Notes: generated by a model from the letters alone, not told the origin. Counted from the first letter of the stretch, positions 7,979 through 16,163 are shown. The stretch: 28,690 bases of DNA from JALOAR01 sp041649615 (GCA_041649615.1 JBAZMT010000009.1:1-28690); one strand, 5' to 3'. Numbers and translations are program-made.

Positions 7979-8539
7979 ATGGCAATATATTTTAAAAACA
8001 ATAGAAGAGCGAATAACCTGAAATCTAAGGCGGGATTCACGCTAATTGAGATAATGGTAACGACCGCGATCCTCGTTTTTTTGATGTCCGCGATTTGGTC
8101 GTCCGGCTCTTTTAGAGGAAGCGACTTCAGCGTGATGATAAGCCAGGAAAAGCTTCGTTTGCTCATGACGAGAGCTAAATCTATGACGATAAACAGCATT
8201 TTCGGAACCGGAGTGGACAGTTGCGGATATGGAATAAGAATAGAGGCCAACAGAGCGTTTATTTTTTTGGATAAAGGAACTTGCAACGGCGGAAGCAATC
8301 AAACGTACGACCCGGGAGAGGAAGTAACGGGTTCGGTAAATTCAATATCTTTGACCGAAGGGCTGACTTTTATTCCATCAACGGGCGAAACGGCCGAGGT
8401 GGTCTTTATTCCTCCGAATCCGCGCGTCGTGATAAACAACAGCGAAACGGAAGAATTGACGGTGCAAGTCAAATCGCCTACGGGATTGTCAAGGAAAGTT
8501 ATAATCAATAGGCAAGGACTTATAAATTTGAGCAATTAG
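7979..8539 (+). CDS. Type IV pilin-like protein (GspH/FimT type)
   Basis: This 186-residue minor pilin starts 1 nt after the pilD stop. A 19-residue basic leader ends in AG, followed by FTLIE and a hydrophobic helix (to about residue 45). The C-terminal head is a predicted beta-rich domain resembling minor pseudopilins of the GspH class (VVFIPPNPRVVI region). Minor pilins form the tip complex that primes pilus assembly. The order here (H-like, V-like, W-like, X-like) matches minor-pilin clusters in other bacteria. Confidence 0.8.
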   Translation: MAIYFKNNRRANNLKSKAGFTLIEIMVTTAILVFLMSAIWSSGSFRGSDFSVMISQEKLRLLMTRAKSMTINSIFGTGVDSCGYGIRIEANRAFIFLDKGTCNGGSNQTYDPGEEVTGSVNSISLTEGLTFIPSTGETAEVVFIPPNPRVVINNSETEELTVQVKSPTGLSRKVIINRQGLINLSN

Positions 8540-8541
8540 TA

Positions 8542-9060
8542 ATGGAGCGAATAAAAGGACAAGTTTTAAGCGAGGCAATTGTCGCCATGGGGATAATAAC
8601 GATCGGCGTGCTTGGAATGGCCGGTTTTTTATCAAGAGCGATAAGTGAGGGCAGGTATATCGCCGATCAAACCACGGCCGTAAATTTGGCGGCGGAAGGA
8701 ATTGAAATCGCCAAAAACATATTGGACGGAAACGCGCTCAAGGATAACGTTCCCTGGAATTACGGTTTTAACGAGGAAGGGTTTTACGAGGTTGACTTTG
8801 AAAGTTCCAGCTTGGGAGCCCCTTTAGGCAAAACGGAAAACCAGGGGGACTTGAGGAATTTAAAAGTAAAAAAAATAGGGGATTCGGAATTTTACAGTTA
8901 TTCCGGAGATACGGATACGACTTTTAAGCGATCGGTGCAGATTGAATACGTTTTAAACAGAGCCTATCAAATAAGAGTCACCTCAAAAGTATACTGGGCG
9001 GCTAGAGGAAACAGATTAAACAACGTTTCGCTTTCAAGCGATATGTATTATTGGAGATAG
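8542..9060 (+). CDS. Minor pilin (PilV/GspI type) with non-standard cleavage site
   Basis: This 172-residue protein starts 2 nt after the previous stop. Its leader is only six residues (MERIKG) and is followed by QVLSE, so +1 is Gln rather than Phe, but Gly -1 and Glu +5 are kept. The helix (about 12-30) is followed by AAEGIEIAKN, a motif common to PilV/GspI-like proteins. It should be a PilD substrate and part of the tip complex. Confidence 0.75.
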   Translation: MERIKGQVLSEAIVAMGIITIGVLGMAGFLSRAISEGRYIADQTTAVNLAAEGIEIAKNILDGNALKDNVPWNYGFNEEGFYEVDFESSSLGAPLGKTENQGDLRNLKVKKIGDSEFYSYSGDTDTTFKRSVQIEYVLNRAYQIRVTSKVYWAARGNRLNNVSLSSDMYYWR

Positions 9061-9192
9061 AAATAACTCAAAACTCAAATGTCAAAGGTCAAAATCACAA
9101 CCACAAAACTAAAAGTTCCAAATACCGAAAGAGGATTAACCCCGTTCCAAACTGACGAGAAAGTTACTCGGGATAATTTTCAAGGCAACAAC

Positions 9193-9696
9193 GTGAAAAA
9201 TTTGAAGTTTGTAACGGGGTTCACGCTTGTGGAGTTGATGATAGCGCTTGGTATTTTTTCCGTGATTATGACCATTTCCGCGGCCATTCTTTTAAATTCG
9301 CTGAAAACGGCGCGTTTTGTGGCGAGCCAGGCGAGAGCGATGGATAACATATCTCTTGCGATGGAACAAATAGTGAGAGAAGTGAGAACGGGAAGCAAGA
9401 TAGAAGTGAACAGGACGAAAGACTTGGTAAAAGAGTTTTCGTTTACGAACTACGAGGGAGAAGACGTTACTTACAGTTTTTGCGATTCAAGAATATGCCG
9501 GAATAACCGACCCATTACCGAAGAAGGCACGATCATAACAGGCGGGTTTTACGTGGACACTTTTTCGGGAACCGACTTGCCTAAAACGCCGAGAATAACG
9601 GTCGTGGCGCAAGCAAGAGACGCAAAGGATAATGCTTTGGGATCGCTTCAAACGACCGTGAGCGCGAGACTTTTGTATTACAAACAGCAACTTTAA
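9193..9696 (+). CDS. Minor pilin (PilW/GspJ type)
   Basis: I chose the GTG start at 9193 (AAGG 8 nt upstream). It gives a 9-residue leader ending in VTG before FTLVE, followed by a hydrophobic helix. ATG 9079, which would give 205 residues, adds 38 residues encoded by A/C-rich low-complexity DNA like that before pilC, and looks like spacer sequence. The head contains VREVRTGSKIE and a Cys pair (CDSRIC), as in PilW/GspJ proteins. The stop codon overlaps the next start (TAATG), so translation is coupled. Class confidence is moderate because heads of minor pilins diverge quickly. Confidence 0.75.
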   Translation: MKNLKFVTGFTLVELMIALGIFSVIMTISAAILLNSLKTARFVASQARAMDNISLAMEQIVREVRTGSKIEVNRTKDLVKEFSFTNYEGEDVTYSFCDSRICRNNRPITEEGTIITGGFYVDTFSGTDLPKTPRITVVAQARDAKDNALGSLQTTVSARLLYYKQQL

Positions 9697-10142
9697 TGAA
9701 GCAGAAAGAAAACAACGGAGAGAGCGGGCAGATGATGCTTTTAATGGTTATCGTAATTGCGGCGGTGGCGCTTGCGGCGATGGCTTTTTCAAGTTTTACC
9801 GTGATATCGGAGCTTAGGCAGGTGACGGATGCGCGATTATCCGGAGCGGCGCTTTTTGCGGCGGATACGGGGATAGAATGCATTCTTTTTAAAGAATTCG
9901 GAAGCGCTCCGTACGGAGAGGGGTGTCCCACTCTTACGGGGGACGCTTGCGACAGCGGAGAAACGGGTACTTGCGAGGCGCCGGAAACAGAACTATTTGC
10001 CGGCGGACCAAAATTCAGCTTTCAACTCGTATCAAGAAGAAAAGACGAATTAGGAAGGGATATAGTCGTATGGAAAGCGATCGGGAAAGACGCCTCGGGA
10101 AGGGCGGTAAGATCTCTTCAGATAACCCTTATAAAATTATAA
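9696..10142 (+). CDS. PilX-like pilus assembly protein
   Basis: This 148-residue protein has an N-terminal SGQMMLL followed by a long hydrophobic helix (about 14-35) but no Glu at +5, as in the PilX/GspK type that caps pilus tips. The motif AADTGIECILF after the helix is typical of PilX-like proteins. Cysteines at about 56-93 may form disulfides. It overlaps the previous gene by 1 nt and is the last clear pilus gene of the cluster. Confidence 0.7.
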   Translation: MKQKENNGESGQMMLLMVIVIAAVALAAMAFSSFTVISELRQVTDARLSGAALFAADTGIECILFKEFGSAPYGEGCPTLTGDACDSGETGTCEAPETELFAGGPKFSFQLVSRRKDELGRDIVVWKAIGKDASGRAVRSLQITLIKL

Positions 10143-10144
10143 TT

Positions 10145-10153
10145 TGCTATAAT
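10145..10153 (+). promoter_or_regulatory. Extended -10 promoter, leaderless layout
   Basis: TGCTATAAT is a perfect extended -10 element that ends 7 nt before the next ATG. The mRNA would begin at or next to the start codon. Confidence 0.6.
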
Positions 10154-10160
10154 TCAAGGT

Positions 10161-10886
10161 ATGGTAAAGAAGAACATTCAAAAAACTTTGATTGTCACAG
10201 GCGGAGCAATCGTCGCTGGGATATTGATTTATCTCGGAATCAGTTTCTTCGGCGGAGGAAAAGCAAACAGAGCGCTTTCTCAAGGAAAGATTGAAATAGC
10301 GTCCGAAGACAAACTAGGCGATTATTTCGTATTCGTTTCGCCGGAAGATGCCAAAACGTTGCTTCAAAGGAACGAGGGGAAGTTTTTATTCCCGCAAATT
10401 GATCTTTCAATAGCGGACGGAAAATCACTGGTTATAGAAGAAAAGCAGGGAATGGTGGAAGGAAAAGAGGCGAAATTCGTGACGATAAGCGGATTACCTG
10501 CCGGTATAAAGATTTATTCCGTTGCGGACGGATACGTGAGAGGCGGAGTCGCTTCAAACAACGGAACGCCCTACGCGTGGATAAGACAAACGTGGGCGAA
10601 AGCCGGAAACAGCGACGTAATGCTTACTTACATTCCGGCGATAAGAGTGGGGACGCTCCAAAATCCGGTTTGGAACATGGAAGGGATAGAAGAAGACATG
10701 TATATTCCGGTTGAAATGGACGTTACTCTGGCAAATCTTTTAACGGACGGAACTCTACCTAACGGGTTAATATCCGGAGATAAAAGCATTGCCGTGTCAA
10801 TGGCCGGAGAAGACGGATCTTTCACTAAATTATCACTATCGGATATATTGACTTATAAGGGGAAGATAGTGATGGTTCAAAAGTAG
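10161..10886 (+). CDS. Membrane-anchored hypothetical protein
   Basis: I do not recognise this 241-residue protein. Residues 8-28 form one membrane helix and the remainder should lie outside the cytoplasm. The middle has a GIKIYSVADGYV turn that resembles the GTELVAPIDG turn of the three surface proteins at the left of the window, so a distant beta-sandwich relationship is possible but unproven. It follows the pilus genes but has its own extended -10 promoter and no ribosome-binding site, so a link to pili is positional only. No enzyme motif is visible. Confidence 0.6.
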   Translation: MVKKNIQKTLIVTGGAIVAGILIYLGISFFGGGKANRALSQGKIEIASEDKLGDYFVFVSPEDAKTLLQRNEGKFLFPQIDLSIADGKSLVIEEKQGMVEGKEAKFVTISGLPAGIKIYSVADGYVRGGVASNNGTPYAWIRQTWAKAGNSDVMLTYIPAIRVGTLQNPVWNMEGIEEDMYIPVEMDVTLANLLTDGTLPNGLISGDKSIAVSMAGEDGSFTKLSLSDILTYKGKIVMVQK

Positions 10887-10932
10887 TTCTTCACAAATAA
10901 GCCTAAAAATTGTTACTAGGAGGTGTTTTCAT

Positions 10933-11079
10933 GTGGACGATAAGCTTGGAAGACAGATAGAAAAGACTCTGGAAGACTTTGTTAAGGCGTTTAGGTGGTT
11001 GCTCTTGACTGTCGCTCTAGTCGTAGTGGAACTTTTCTTGCTTGTCGGGATAATTTTTTTTAAAGTATTTTTCTCGTAA
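10933..11079 (+). CDS. Small single-helix membrane protein (48 aa)
   Basis: A GTG start with a near-perfect ribosome-binding site (AGGAGGT at 10918-10924, 8-nt spacing) opens a 48-residue frame. About 20 charged residues (VDDKLGRQIEKTLEDFVKAF) come first, then one membrane helix (WLLLTVALVVVELFLLVGII) and a short basic tail. A strong terminator follows at 11095-11121. The ribosome-binding site, clean membrane topology and terminator argue for a real gene although it is short. The upstream ATG at 10931, out of frame, gives only 9 codons. Function unknown. Confidence 0.65.
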   Translation: MDDKLGRQIEKTLEDFVKAFRWLLLTVALVVVELFLLVGIIFFKVFFS

Positions 11080-11094
11080 GTAAGAGAAAGCGAG

Positions 11095-11121
11095 GCTCCG
11101 TTAAAAACGGAGCATTTTTAT
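11095..11121 (+). terminator. Intrinsic terminator after the small membrane protein
   Basis: A GCTCCGTT/AACGGAGC perfect 8-bp hairpin with an AAA loop is followed by a T-rich tail (ATTTTTATTTT). It separates this gene from the convergent methyltransferase gene. Confidence 0.85.
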
Positions 11122-11122
11122 T

Positions 11123-11605
11123 TTAATAAATGTATATCGGCGGATGATTTTTATCGTTTATCTCGTATTTTGGTTCTCTACCAAGAATGGGAAAGGCGTA
11201 TGAAATTATTGTTGCCTCGGGCAGTTTATCTTTGAATTTTTCAATCGTTTTAGGCATAAGAAACAGATATATAACGTCCGCTTCAGAAATATCTTCTTTA
11301 AAGAAATTTTTAAGCCTTAATTTAAACGGCTTTTCAATCGTTTTAAGCCTTAAGAAACTTATTAGATAGGGAATAGGCGAGAGTTCATATCCGGTAACGT
11401 CGGCTCCCATTTTAAGCGCAAGAGCGGAAACTTTTCCGGTACCCGTACCGAGTTCGTAAAATTTGATTCCTTCTTTAACGCCGGCTTTTTCCAGAGTCTC
11501 TTTCAGGTGTTTTCCGGAGGAGGATAAAGTAGGCGCTCCGATTATCGCGGCGTAAACAGCCGGGATGATCAGGACAAGGAGGATAATTTCCAGGACCAAT
11601 TCCAT
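11123..11605 (-). CDS. Membrane-anchored class I SAM-dependent methyltransferase
   Basis: This 160-residue protein has an N-terminal membrane helix (about 2-23) followed by a minimal Rossmann methyltransferase core. It has the SAM-binding motif ELGTGTGKV (51-59), an acidic residue ending strand 2 (GYELSP, E74) and a DVIYLFLMP strand that fits motif IV. The C-terminal substrate part is very short, so the substrate cannot be named; a membrane lipid, quinone or membrane protein would suit the anchor. Its start lies 52 nt from the divergent ligA start, and a TATTAA lies just upstream of the ATG. It converges on the small membrane-protein gene. Confidence 0.75.
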   Translation of the reverse strand: MELVLEIILLVLIIPAVYAAIIGAPTLSSSGKHLKETLEKAGVKEGIKFYELGTGTGKVSALALKMGADVTGYELSPIPYLISFLRLKTIEKPFKLRLKNFFKEDISEADVIYLFLMPKTIEKFKDKLPEATIISYAFPILGREPKYEINDKNHPPIYIY

Positions 11606-11640
11606 GAGATTAATACATTTATTTTACCATTGGGGACGGG

Positions 11641-11646
11641 TATAAT
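11641..11646 (+). promoter_or_regulatory. -10 box of ligA
   Basis: A perfect TATAAT ends 11 nt before the ligA ATG. No ribosome-binding site lies between, so the 5' UTR would be only a few nucleotides long. Confidence 0.55.
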
Positions 11647-11657
11647 TTCTTTATATT

Positions 11658-13679
11658 ATGACGCGGGAAGAAGCGAGAGAGCGCATAGAAAGGCTCAAAC
11701 GCGAGGTAGAAAAATACAGGCACGCTTACCATGTGCTGGATAAGTCGTTAATTTCCGATGCCGCTTTGGATTCTTTAAAGAAAGAACTTTTTGACTTAGA
11801 AAACCAATACCCCGGATTTATCACGCCCGATTCGCCGACTCAAAGAGTGGGGGGAGAGCCGCTCAAGGAGTTTAAGAAAGTACGGCATGAAACGCCGATG
11901 CTTTCGTTTAACGATACTTTTTCAGGAGAGGACATGACGGATTGGCTTTCGCGGATTCAAAATTATTTGGGGCATAAAGTTAAACCCGATTTTTATTGCG
12001 AGCTTAAAATAGACGGACTCGCCATAGAACTTCGGTACGAGAACGGAATATTTACGGGGGCCTCAACTCGCGGAGACGGACAAATCGGAGAAGACATTAC
12101 GCAAAACGTAAAGACGATAGAAGCAATACCCTTAAGACTTTCAGGAGACGCTCCCGAGAAACTCGTGGTAAGAGGAGAAGTTTTTATCACCAAAAAGGAA
12201 TTTGAAAGGATTAACAGAATCCAGGAGAAAAGAGGAGAAAAAGTTTTCGCGAATCCCCGGAATATCGCCGCCGGTTCGTTAAGACAGCTTGATCCAACGG
12301 TAACCGCGAGCCGTAAACTTGATTCGTTTGAATATGACGTCGTCTCTGGAGCCGGTTTTAAAAATCATCATGAAGAACATGAAGCGCTCGCGGAATGGGG
12401 ATTTAAAATAAATAGAAACAACAGACTGGTTCATTCATTTGCGGACGTTTTTGCTTTCCGCGAATTTTGGAATGAGGAAAAAAATCGCAAAAAGCTGGAT
12501 TACGAGATAGACGGAATAGTCGTGATTCTTGACGATAATTCCGTGTTTGAAGAAGCGGGCGTAGTGGGAAAGGCGCCTCGGGGAGCGGTTGCTTACAAGT
12601 TTTCGCCAAAAGAAGTGACAACCATCGTGAAAGACGTTCGTTTCCAGGTAGGCAGGACAGGAGTGTTGACTCCGGTTGCGGTGATGGAACCGGCATCGGT
12701 CGGAGGCATTACCATAACGCACGCGACTCTTCACAATATGGATCAAATAAGAAAGTTAGGGCTCAAAATCGGAGACACGGTGATCGTCAGCCGCGCGGGA
12801 GACGTGATTCCGCAAATCACCCAAGTTTTGCCAAACTTCAGAACCGGAAAAGAAAGAGACATCGTTATTCCGGAAAAGTGTCCGATAGACGGCGGGAAAG
12901 TGGTGAGAGAGGGAGCGTTTTATAAATGTTCCAATCCCGATTGCGGAGCGAAACACAAGGAGCTCCTGAAACACTTCGTTTCAAGAGGCGCTTTTAACAT
13001 TGAAGGATTGGGACCGAAAATACTTGAGAGGTTCATGGACGAGGGACTTATATCGGATGCGGCCGATATTTTTGAACTTGAAAAAGGAGACATAGAATCT
13101 TTGCCGCGATTCGGGGAAAAATCAGCCGAAAACATAGTTCTGGAAATCGCCCAAAAAAAAGAAATTCCGGCGGAGAGACTGGTATATGCTTTTGGCATAA
13201 AACACGTGGGAGAAGAAACCGCGCGAACGCTTGCGAGAGCATTAAAGAAACGAGGTAAAATCACGCCCGCGGAAATATTTATGAGTCTTAAATCATTGGA
13301 TTTGGAAGAATTACAAGAGTATCCAGACGTTGGGCTAAAAGTAGCCGAGGCCATAAAAGAATGGTTTGGCGAAGCTAAAAATGAAAAATTAGCCAAAAAA
13401 CTTACGGAGACAGGAGTAAAAGCCGTGGCGTACGGCAGCACTTCGGAGCAGGGGAAATTATCGGGAAAGACTTTTGTCTTTACGGGGACTTTAAGCCGAA
13501 TGGACAGGGAAGAAGCGAAAGAGTTGGTACGAGAGTTAGGGGGAGATATTTCGGAGTCGGTCAGCAAAAAGACGGACTATGTGGTAGTAGGTGAAAACCC
13601 GGGTTCAAAGGCGGAAAAGGCGGCGGAGCTGGGGGTAAAAACCTTGAAAGAATCAGAGTTTTTGGGACTTATCCATTGA
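11658..13679 (+). CDS. ligA: NAD+-dependent DNA ligase LigA
   Basis: This full-length 673-residue ligase seals nicks in replication and repair. The order is: Ia domain (about 1-60), adenylation domain with KIDG (Lys117 is the AMP acceptor), OB domain, zinc finger, four helix-hairpin-helix motifs and a C-terminal BRCT domain (about 595-673, starting at SGKTFVFTG). Two substitutions stand out. In the zinc finger the usual CPxC reads CPID, leaving three of the four Cys ligands. In the Ia domain the conserved Tyr of SDAEYD is Leu (SDAALD). Both may be lineage traits. It appears to be transcribed from its own promoter at 11641 and to end where the promoter of the next gene begins. Confidence 0.95.
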   Translation: MTREEARERIERLKREVEKYRHAYHVLDKSLISDAALDSLKKELFDLENQYPGFITPDSPTQRVGGEPLKEFKKVRHETPMLSFNDTFSGEDMTDWLSRIQNYLGHKVKPDFYCELKIDGLAIELRYENGIFTGASTRGDGQIGEDITQNVKTIEAIPLRLSGDAPEKLVVRGEVFITKKEFERINRIQEKRGEKVFANPRNIAAGSLRQLDPTVTASRKLDSFEYDVVSGAGFKNHHEEHEALAEWGFKINRNNRLVHSFADVFAFREFWNEEKNRKKLDYEIDGIVVILDDNSVFEEAGVVGKAPRGAVAYKFSPKEVTTIVKDVRFQVGRTGVLTPVAVMEPASVGGITITHATLHNMDQIRKLGLKIGDTVIVSRAGDVIPQITQVLPNFRTGKERDIVIPEKCPIDGGKVVREGAFYKCSNPDCGAKHKELLKHFVSRGAFNIEGLGPKILERFMDEGLISDAADIFELEKGDIESLPRFGEKSAENIVLEIAQKKEIPAERLVYAFGIKHVGEETARTLARALKKRGKITPAEIFMSLKSLDLEELQEYPDVGLKVAEAIKEWFGEAKNEKLAKKLTETGVKAVAYGSTSEQGKLSGKTFVFTGTLSRMDREEAKELVRELGGDISESVSKKTDYVVVGENPGSKAEKAAELGVKTLKESEFLGLIH

Positions 13680-13703
13680 CTTTTTCGGTAAACGTGGTTA
13701 AAT
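13676..13703 (+). promoter_or_regulatory. Promoter of the hypothetical gene after ligA
   Basis: TTGACT (13676-13681), a 16-nt spacer and TTAAAT (13698-13703) preceded by TGG, an extended -10. The -35 box overlaps the ligA stop codon. The resulting leader of about 50 nt contains a small hairpin (13710-13727) and a good ribosome-binding site (AAAGGAGA), unlike the leaderless genes nearby. Confidence 0.6.
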
Positions 13704-13761
13704 GGTCTGAAGGGACGACAGGTCCTTTAAAATTCCATAAAAAGGAAAGGAGACCCAGGTT

Positions 13762-14295
13762 ATGCGTCTAGCGTATCCCACTGAGGGACAAGACACAGCG
13801 GATGATTTGGAGGAAAGGAGACTTCAGGCGGAAACAAGGGAAGAAGAGGCGTGGCGAGAGAAGCGAAAGGCACGGCAGAGCGCGAACATATTGGAAGAGC
13901 TCGCGTGCTTGCTTGATCCTTGCCATCACGAAAAAGACTCCGAATTTCGGGGCAGGAGACCGGAATTGCTCGGGCTTACGGCCAAAGCGCGGAAAAGACC
14001 GGCTTCCGAGGAAGAGGGAAAATGGCTCGCCGTCATACTCGTAGCGAGACTTCCGGAAACTCTTCCGATCTCAAGGTTCAGTCTGCAGATCACCGAACTC
14101 GGAACGGAAACGGCGCTGTTTGTGACCGAAAGCGCTCCTCTCGGGGAAGCGATAATAAAGGCAAACAACGTCGGAATAATTCCGGTGAAGGCTCCAGGAG
14201 GAATCAATTACTGGGAAATAGAGGAATTGCTTCCTCCAGAAGAAGGCCGCGAATTGGTTCTCGAATCTTTACGCACATTTCCTGTGGCGATCTGA
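13762..14295 (+). CDS. Hypothetical protein with charged helical N-terminus
   Basis: I do not recognise this 177-residue soluble protein. Residues about 13-50 are rich in Glu, Arg and Ala and look like a helix or coiled coil. Residues about 85-177 look like a compact alpha/beta domain (WLAVILVARL, TALFVTESAPL, VGIIPVKAPGGINYW). There is no signal peptide or membrane helix. It has its own promoter, a strong ribosome-binding site and its own terminator, so it is a self-contained, probably well-expressed unit between ligA and gatCA. Codon use matches the neighbours. A regulatory or stress role is only a guess. Confidence 0.65.
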   Translation: MRLAYPTEGQDTADDLEERRLQAETREEEAWREKRKARQSANILEELACLLDPCHHEKDSEFRGRRPELLGLTAKARKRPASEEEGKWLAVILVARLPETLPISRFSLQITELGTETALFVTESAPLGEAIIKANNVGIIPVKAPGGINYWEIEELLPPEEGRELVLESLRTFPVAI

Positions 14296-14307
14296 ACGTC
14301 ACAAAAT

Positions 14308-14338
14308 GCCGTCGCTTTGATAGCGGCGGCTTTTTTTT
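14308..14338 (+). terminator. Intrinsic terminator after the hypothetical gene
   Basis: A 9-bp hairpin (GCCGTCGCT/AGCGGCGGC) with a short loop is followed by eight T residues. Confidence 0.9.
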
Positions 14339-14376
14339 AGTCTCGTTCTTTATGGCTGTAAATGAACGGGCTGAAT

Positions 14377-14405
14377 TTGCCTCTACATTCAAGGCTCGGT
14401 ATCAT
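14377..14405 (+). promoter_or_regulatory. Promoter of gatCA
   Basis: TTGCCT, a 17-nt spacer and TATCAT. The -10 ends 9 nt before the gatC ATG, giving a near-leaderless mRNA. Confidence 0.5.
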
Positions 14406-14414
14406 ACATTTGTA

Positions 14415-14717
14415 ATGGCGAGAATAAGCGAAGGAGATATAGAACGGCTCGCAAAGCTTGCAAGAGTCGATATAGAAGGAAAAGAAGAAAAACTTTTGAA
14501 AGACGCCGAAGAAATTCTCGGATATTTTGAGGAACTGAAACAGGTAGATACGGAAAACATTCTGCCTTTATCAGGAGCGACAGAAATCGTTAATGCCGTG
14601 GGTAAAGATGAAATAAACAGCGAACTTTTGGAAAAAGGTATCGCTTCTTTTCCCGAAACCGAGAAAGGATGTTTAAAAGTGCCGGGAGTGATGATAAATA
14701 GGAGCCAGAATGAATAA
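14415..14717 (+). CDS. gatC: Asp-tRNA(Asn)/Glu-tRNA(Gln) amidotransferase subunit C
   Basis: This 100-residue GatC is of normal size. It holds GatA and GatB together by wrapping around GatA. Visible family features are the N-terminal SEGDIERLAKLARVDI helix, the DAEEILGYFEELKQVDT segment and a Pro in the linker (ILPLSGATEIVN). The ATG at 14415 is chosen because the promoter lies just upstream. A longer open frame continues upstream but runs through the previous gene and terminator. It overlaps gatA by 8 nt, so translation is coupled. Confidence 0.9.
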   Translation: MARISEGDIERLAKLARVDIEGKEEKLLKDAEEILGYFEELKQVDTENILPLSGATEIVNAVGKDEINSELLEKGIASFPETEKGCLKVPGVMINRSQNE

Positions 14718-16134
14718 AGAAACTTTGAGCATAAAGGACGCCGTTTCGGGAATTACTTCCCGCGAGTTTTCGGCTGAAGAATTAGTGACGGAATATTTAG
14801 AGGAAACAGAGGCAAGAAATCCGGAAATAAACGCGTTTATTTCGGTTCGCAGAGAAAAGGCTATCGCAGAGGCAAAAAAGATTGATGAAAAAGTAAAATC
14901 GGGAGAAAAAGTCGGACCGCTTTGCGGCGTTCCTTTGGCCGTAAAAGATAATATGCTGATTGAAGGCGAAATTTGCACGTCTGCTTCAGAGCTTCTTAAA
15001 GATTACGTTTCCGCCTACGATGCGACCGCAATAAAAAAGATAAGAGACGCCGGAGCGATCGTTATCGGAAAAACGAACATGGACGAATTCGCGATGGGAT
15101 CGTCCACGGAAAATTCGGCTTTCGGGGTTGTAAAAAATCCGAGAGACATTACGCGCGTGCCAGGGGGATCGTCCGGGGGTTCCGCAGCCGCGATAGCGGC
15201 TAACATGGCGCTTGGAGCGCTGGGATCCGATACGGGGGGATCAATAAGACTACCGGCTTGTTTTTGCGGAGTCGTGGGGATGAAACCGACTTATGGCCGA
15301 GTATCGCGCTTCGGATTAATGGCGATGGCATCCAGTTTGGACCAAATCGGATCATTCGGGAAAACCGTTTCGGATGCGGAAGAAATTTATTCGGCAATCA
15401 AAGGAAAAGACGATCGGGACGCGACTTCAAAAGAAGCGGCCGAGAGCCAGATAAATATAAGCGATCCAGGTTCCATTACTTTAGGAATCCCTGAAGAATT
15501 CTTTTCGGGAGAGGGCTTAGACAAAGAAACATCGCAAGCGATGGATGAGGTTATTCAAACGTTCCGCGGATCAGGGATAAAAATAAAAGAGATCAATCTG
15601 CCGCACGTTAAACTTTCTCTGTCGGTTTATTACATAATCGTGTTTGCCGAAGTGTCCACAAATCTTGCCCGGTTTGACGGAATCCGTTATTCCAGGGGAT
15701 CAGACGAAAACGATACGCTTTTAGAAATATATTTAAAGACGAGAGGAAGGGGATTCGGAGACGAAGTTAAAAGAAGAATTTTACTTGGAACGTTCGTATT
15801 ATCCTCGGGATATTACGATGCTTATTACGCCAAGGCGCAGAAGGTAAGGCAGCTTATAAAAGAAGATTTTGTTTCGTCATTTTCCGAAGTGGACGTGATA
15901 CTTTCTCCCACATCGCCAACGTTGCCTTTTAAACTCGGAGAAAAAACGGACGATCCAATACAGATGTATTTGTCGGATATTTTCACTTTGCCCGTTAATT
16001 TGGCCGGACTGCCCGTGATTTCCGTACCAGTTAGGGGGCGGGAAAATAAACTGCCCGTAGGATTCCAGCTTATCGGAAAACATTGGCATGATTCGGATCT
16101 ATTTGAATTGGGAAAGTTTTACGAACGCATATAA
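14710..16134 (+). CDS. gatA: Asp-tRNA(Asn)/Glu-tRNA(Gln) amidotransferase subunit A
   Basis: This 474-residue amidase-signature enzyme releases ammonia from glutamine for amidation of mischarged tRNA. The catalytic Lys-cisSer-Ser triad is intact: K79 in PLAVKDN, S154 in PGGSSGGS and S178 in DTGGSIRLPA. AGGAG at 14701-14705 lies just upstream of the ATG within gatC. With gatC here and gatB at 23733 the complex is complete, so the organism probably makes Gln-tRNA and/or Asn-tRNA by the indirect route. No glnS or asnS is seen in the window. Confidence 0.95.
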   Translation: MNKETLSIKDAVSGITSREFSAEELVTEYLEETEARNPEINAFISVRREKAIAEAKKIDEKVKSGEKVGPLCGVPLAVKDNMLIEGEICTSASELLKDYVSAYDATAIKKIRDAGAIVIGKTNMDEFAMGSSTENSAFGVVKNPRDITRVPGGSSGGSAAAIAANMALGALGSDTGGSIRLPACFCGVVGMKPTYGRVSRFGLMAMASSLDQIGSFGKTVSDAEEIYSAIKGKDDRDATSKEAAESQINISDPGSITLGIPEEFFSGEGLDKETSQAMDEVIQTFRGSGIKIKEINLPHVKLSLSVYYIIVFAEVSTNLARFDGIRYSRGSDENDTLLEIYLKTRGRGFGDEVKRRILLGTFVLSSGYYDAYYAKAQKVRQLIKEDFVSSFSEVDVILSPTSPTLPFKLGEKTDDPIQMYLSDIFTLPVNLAGLPVISVPVRGRENKLPVGFQLIGKHWHDSDLFELGKFYERI

Positions 16135-16137
16135 ATA

Positions 16138-16163
16138 ACCCCGTACCTCTTAAGGCACGGGGT
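16138..16163. terminator. Hairpin after gatA, possibly bidirectional
   Basis: ACCCCGT/ACGGGGT arms plus an inner CCT/AGG after one mismatch. There is no long T-run on the plus strand. On the minus strand it is followed by TTATTTAT, so it could also end transcription coming from the RNA island. Confidence 0.5.

Noticed and set aside
9079..9192. N-terminal extension of the PilW-like pilin
   Set aside because: It is encoded by A/C-rich low-complexity DNA like the pilT-pilC spacer and would give an abnormally long 47-residue leader. It is kept as an alternative start only.
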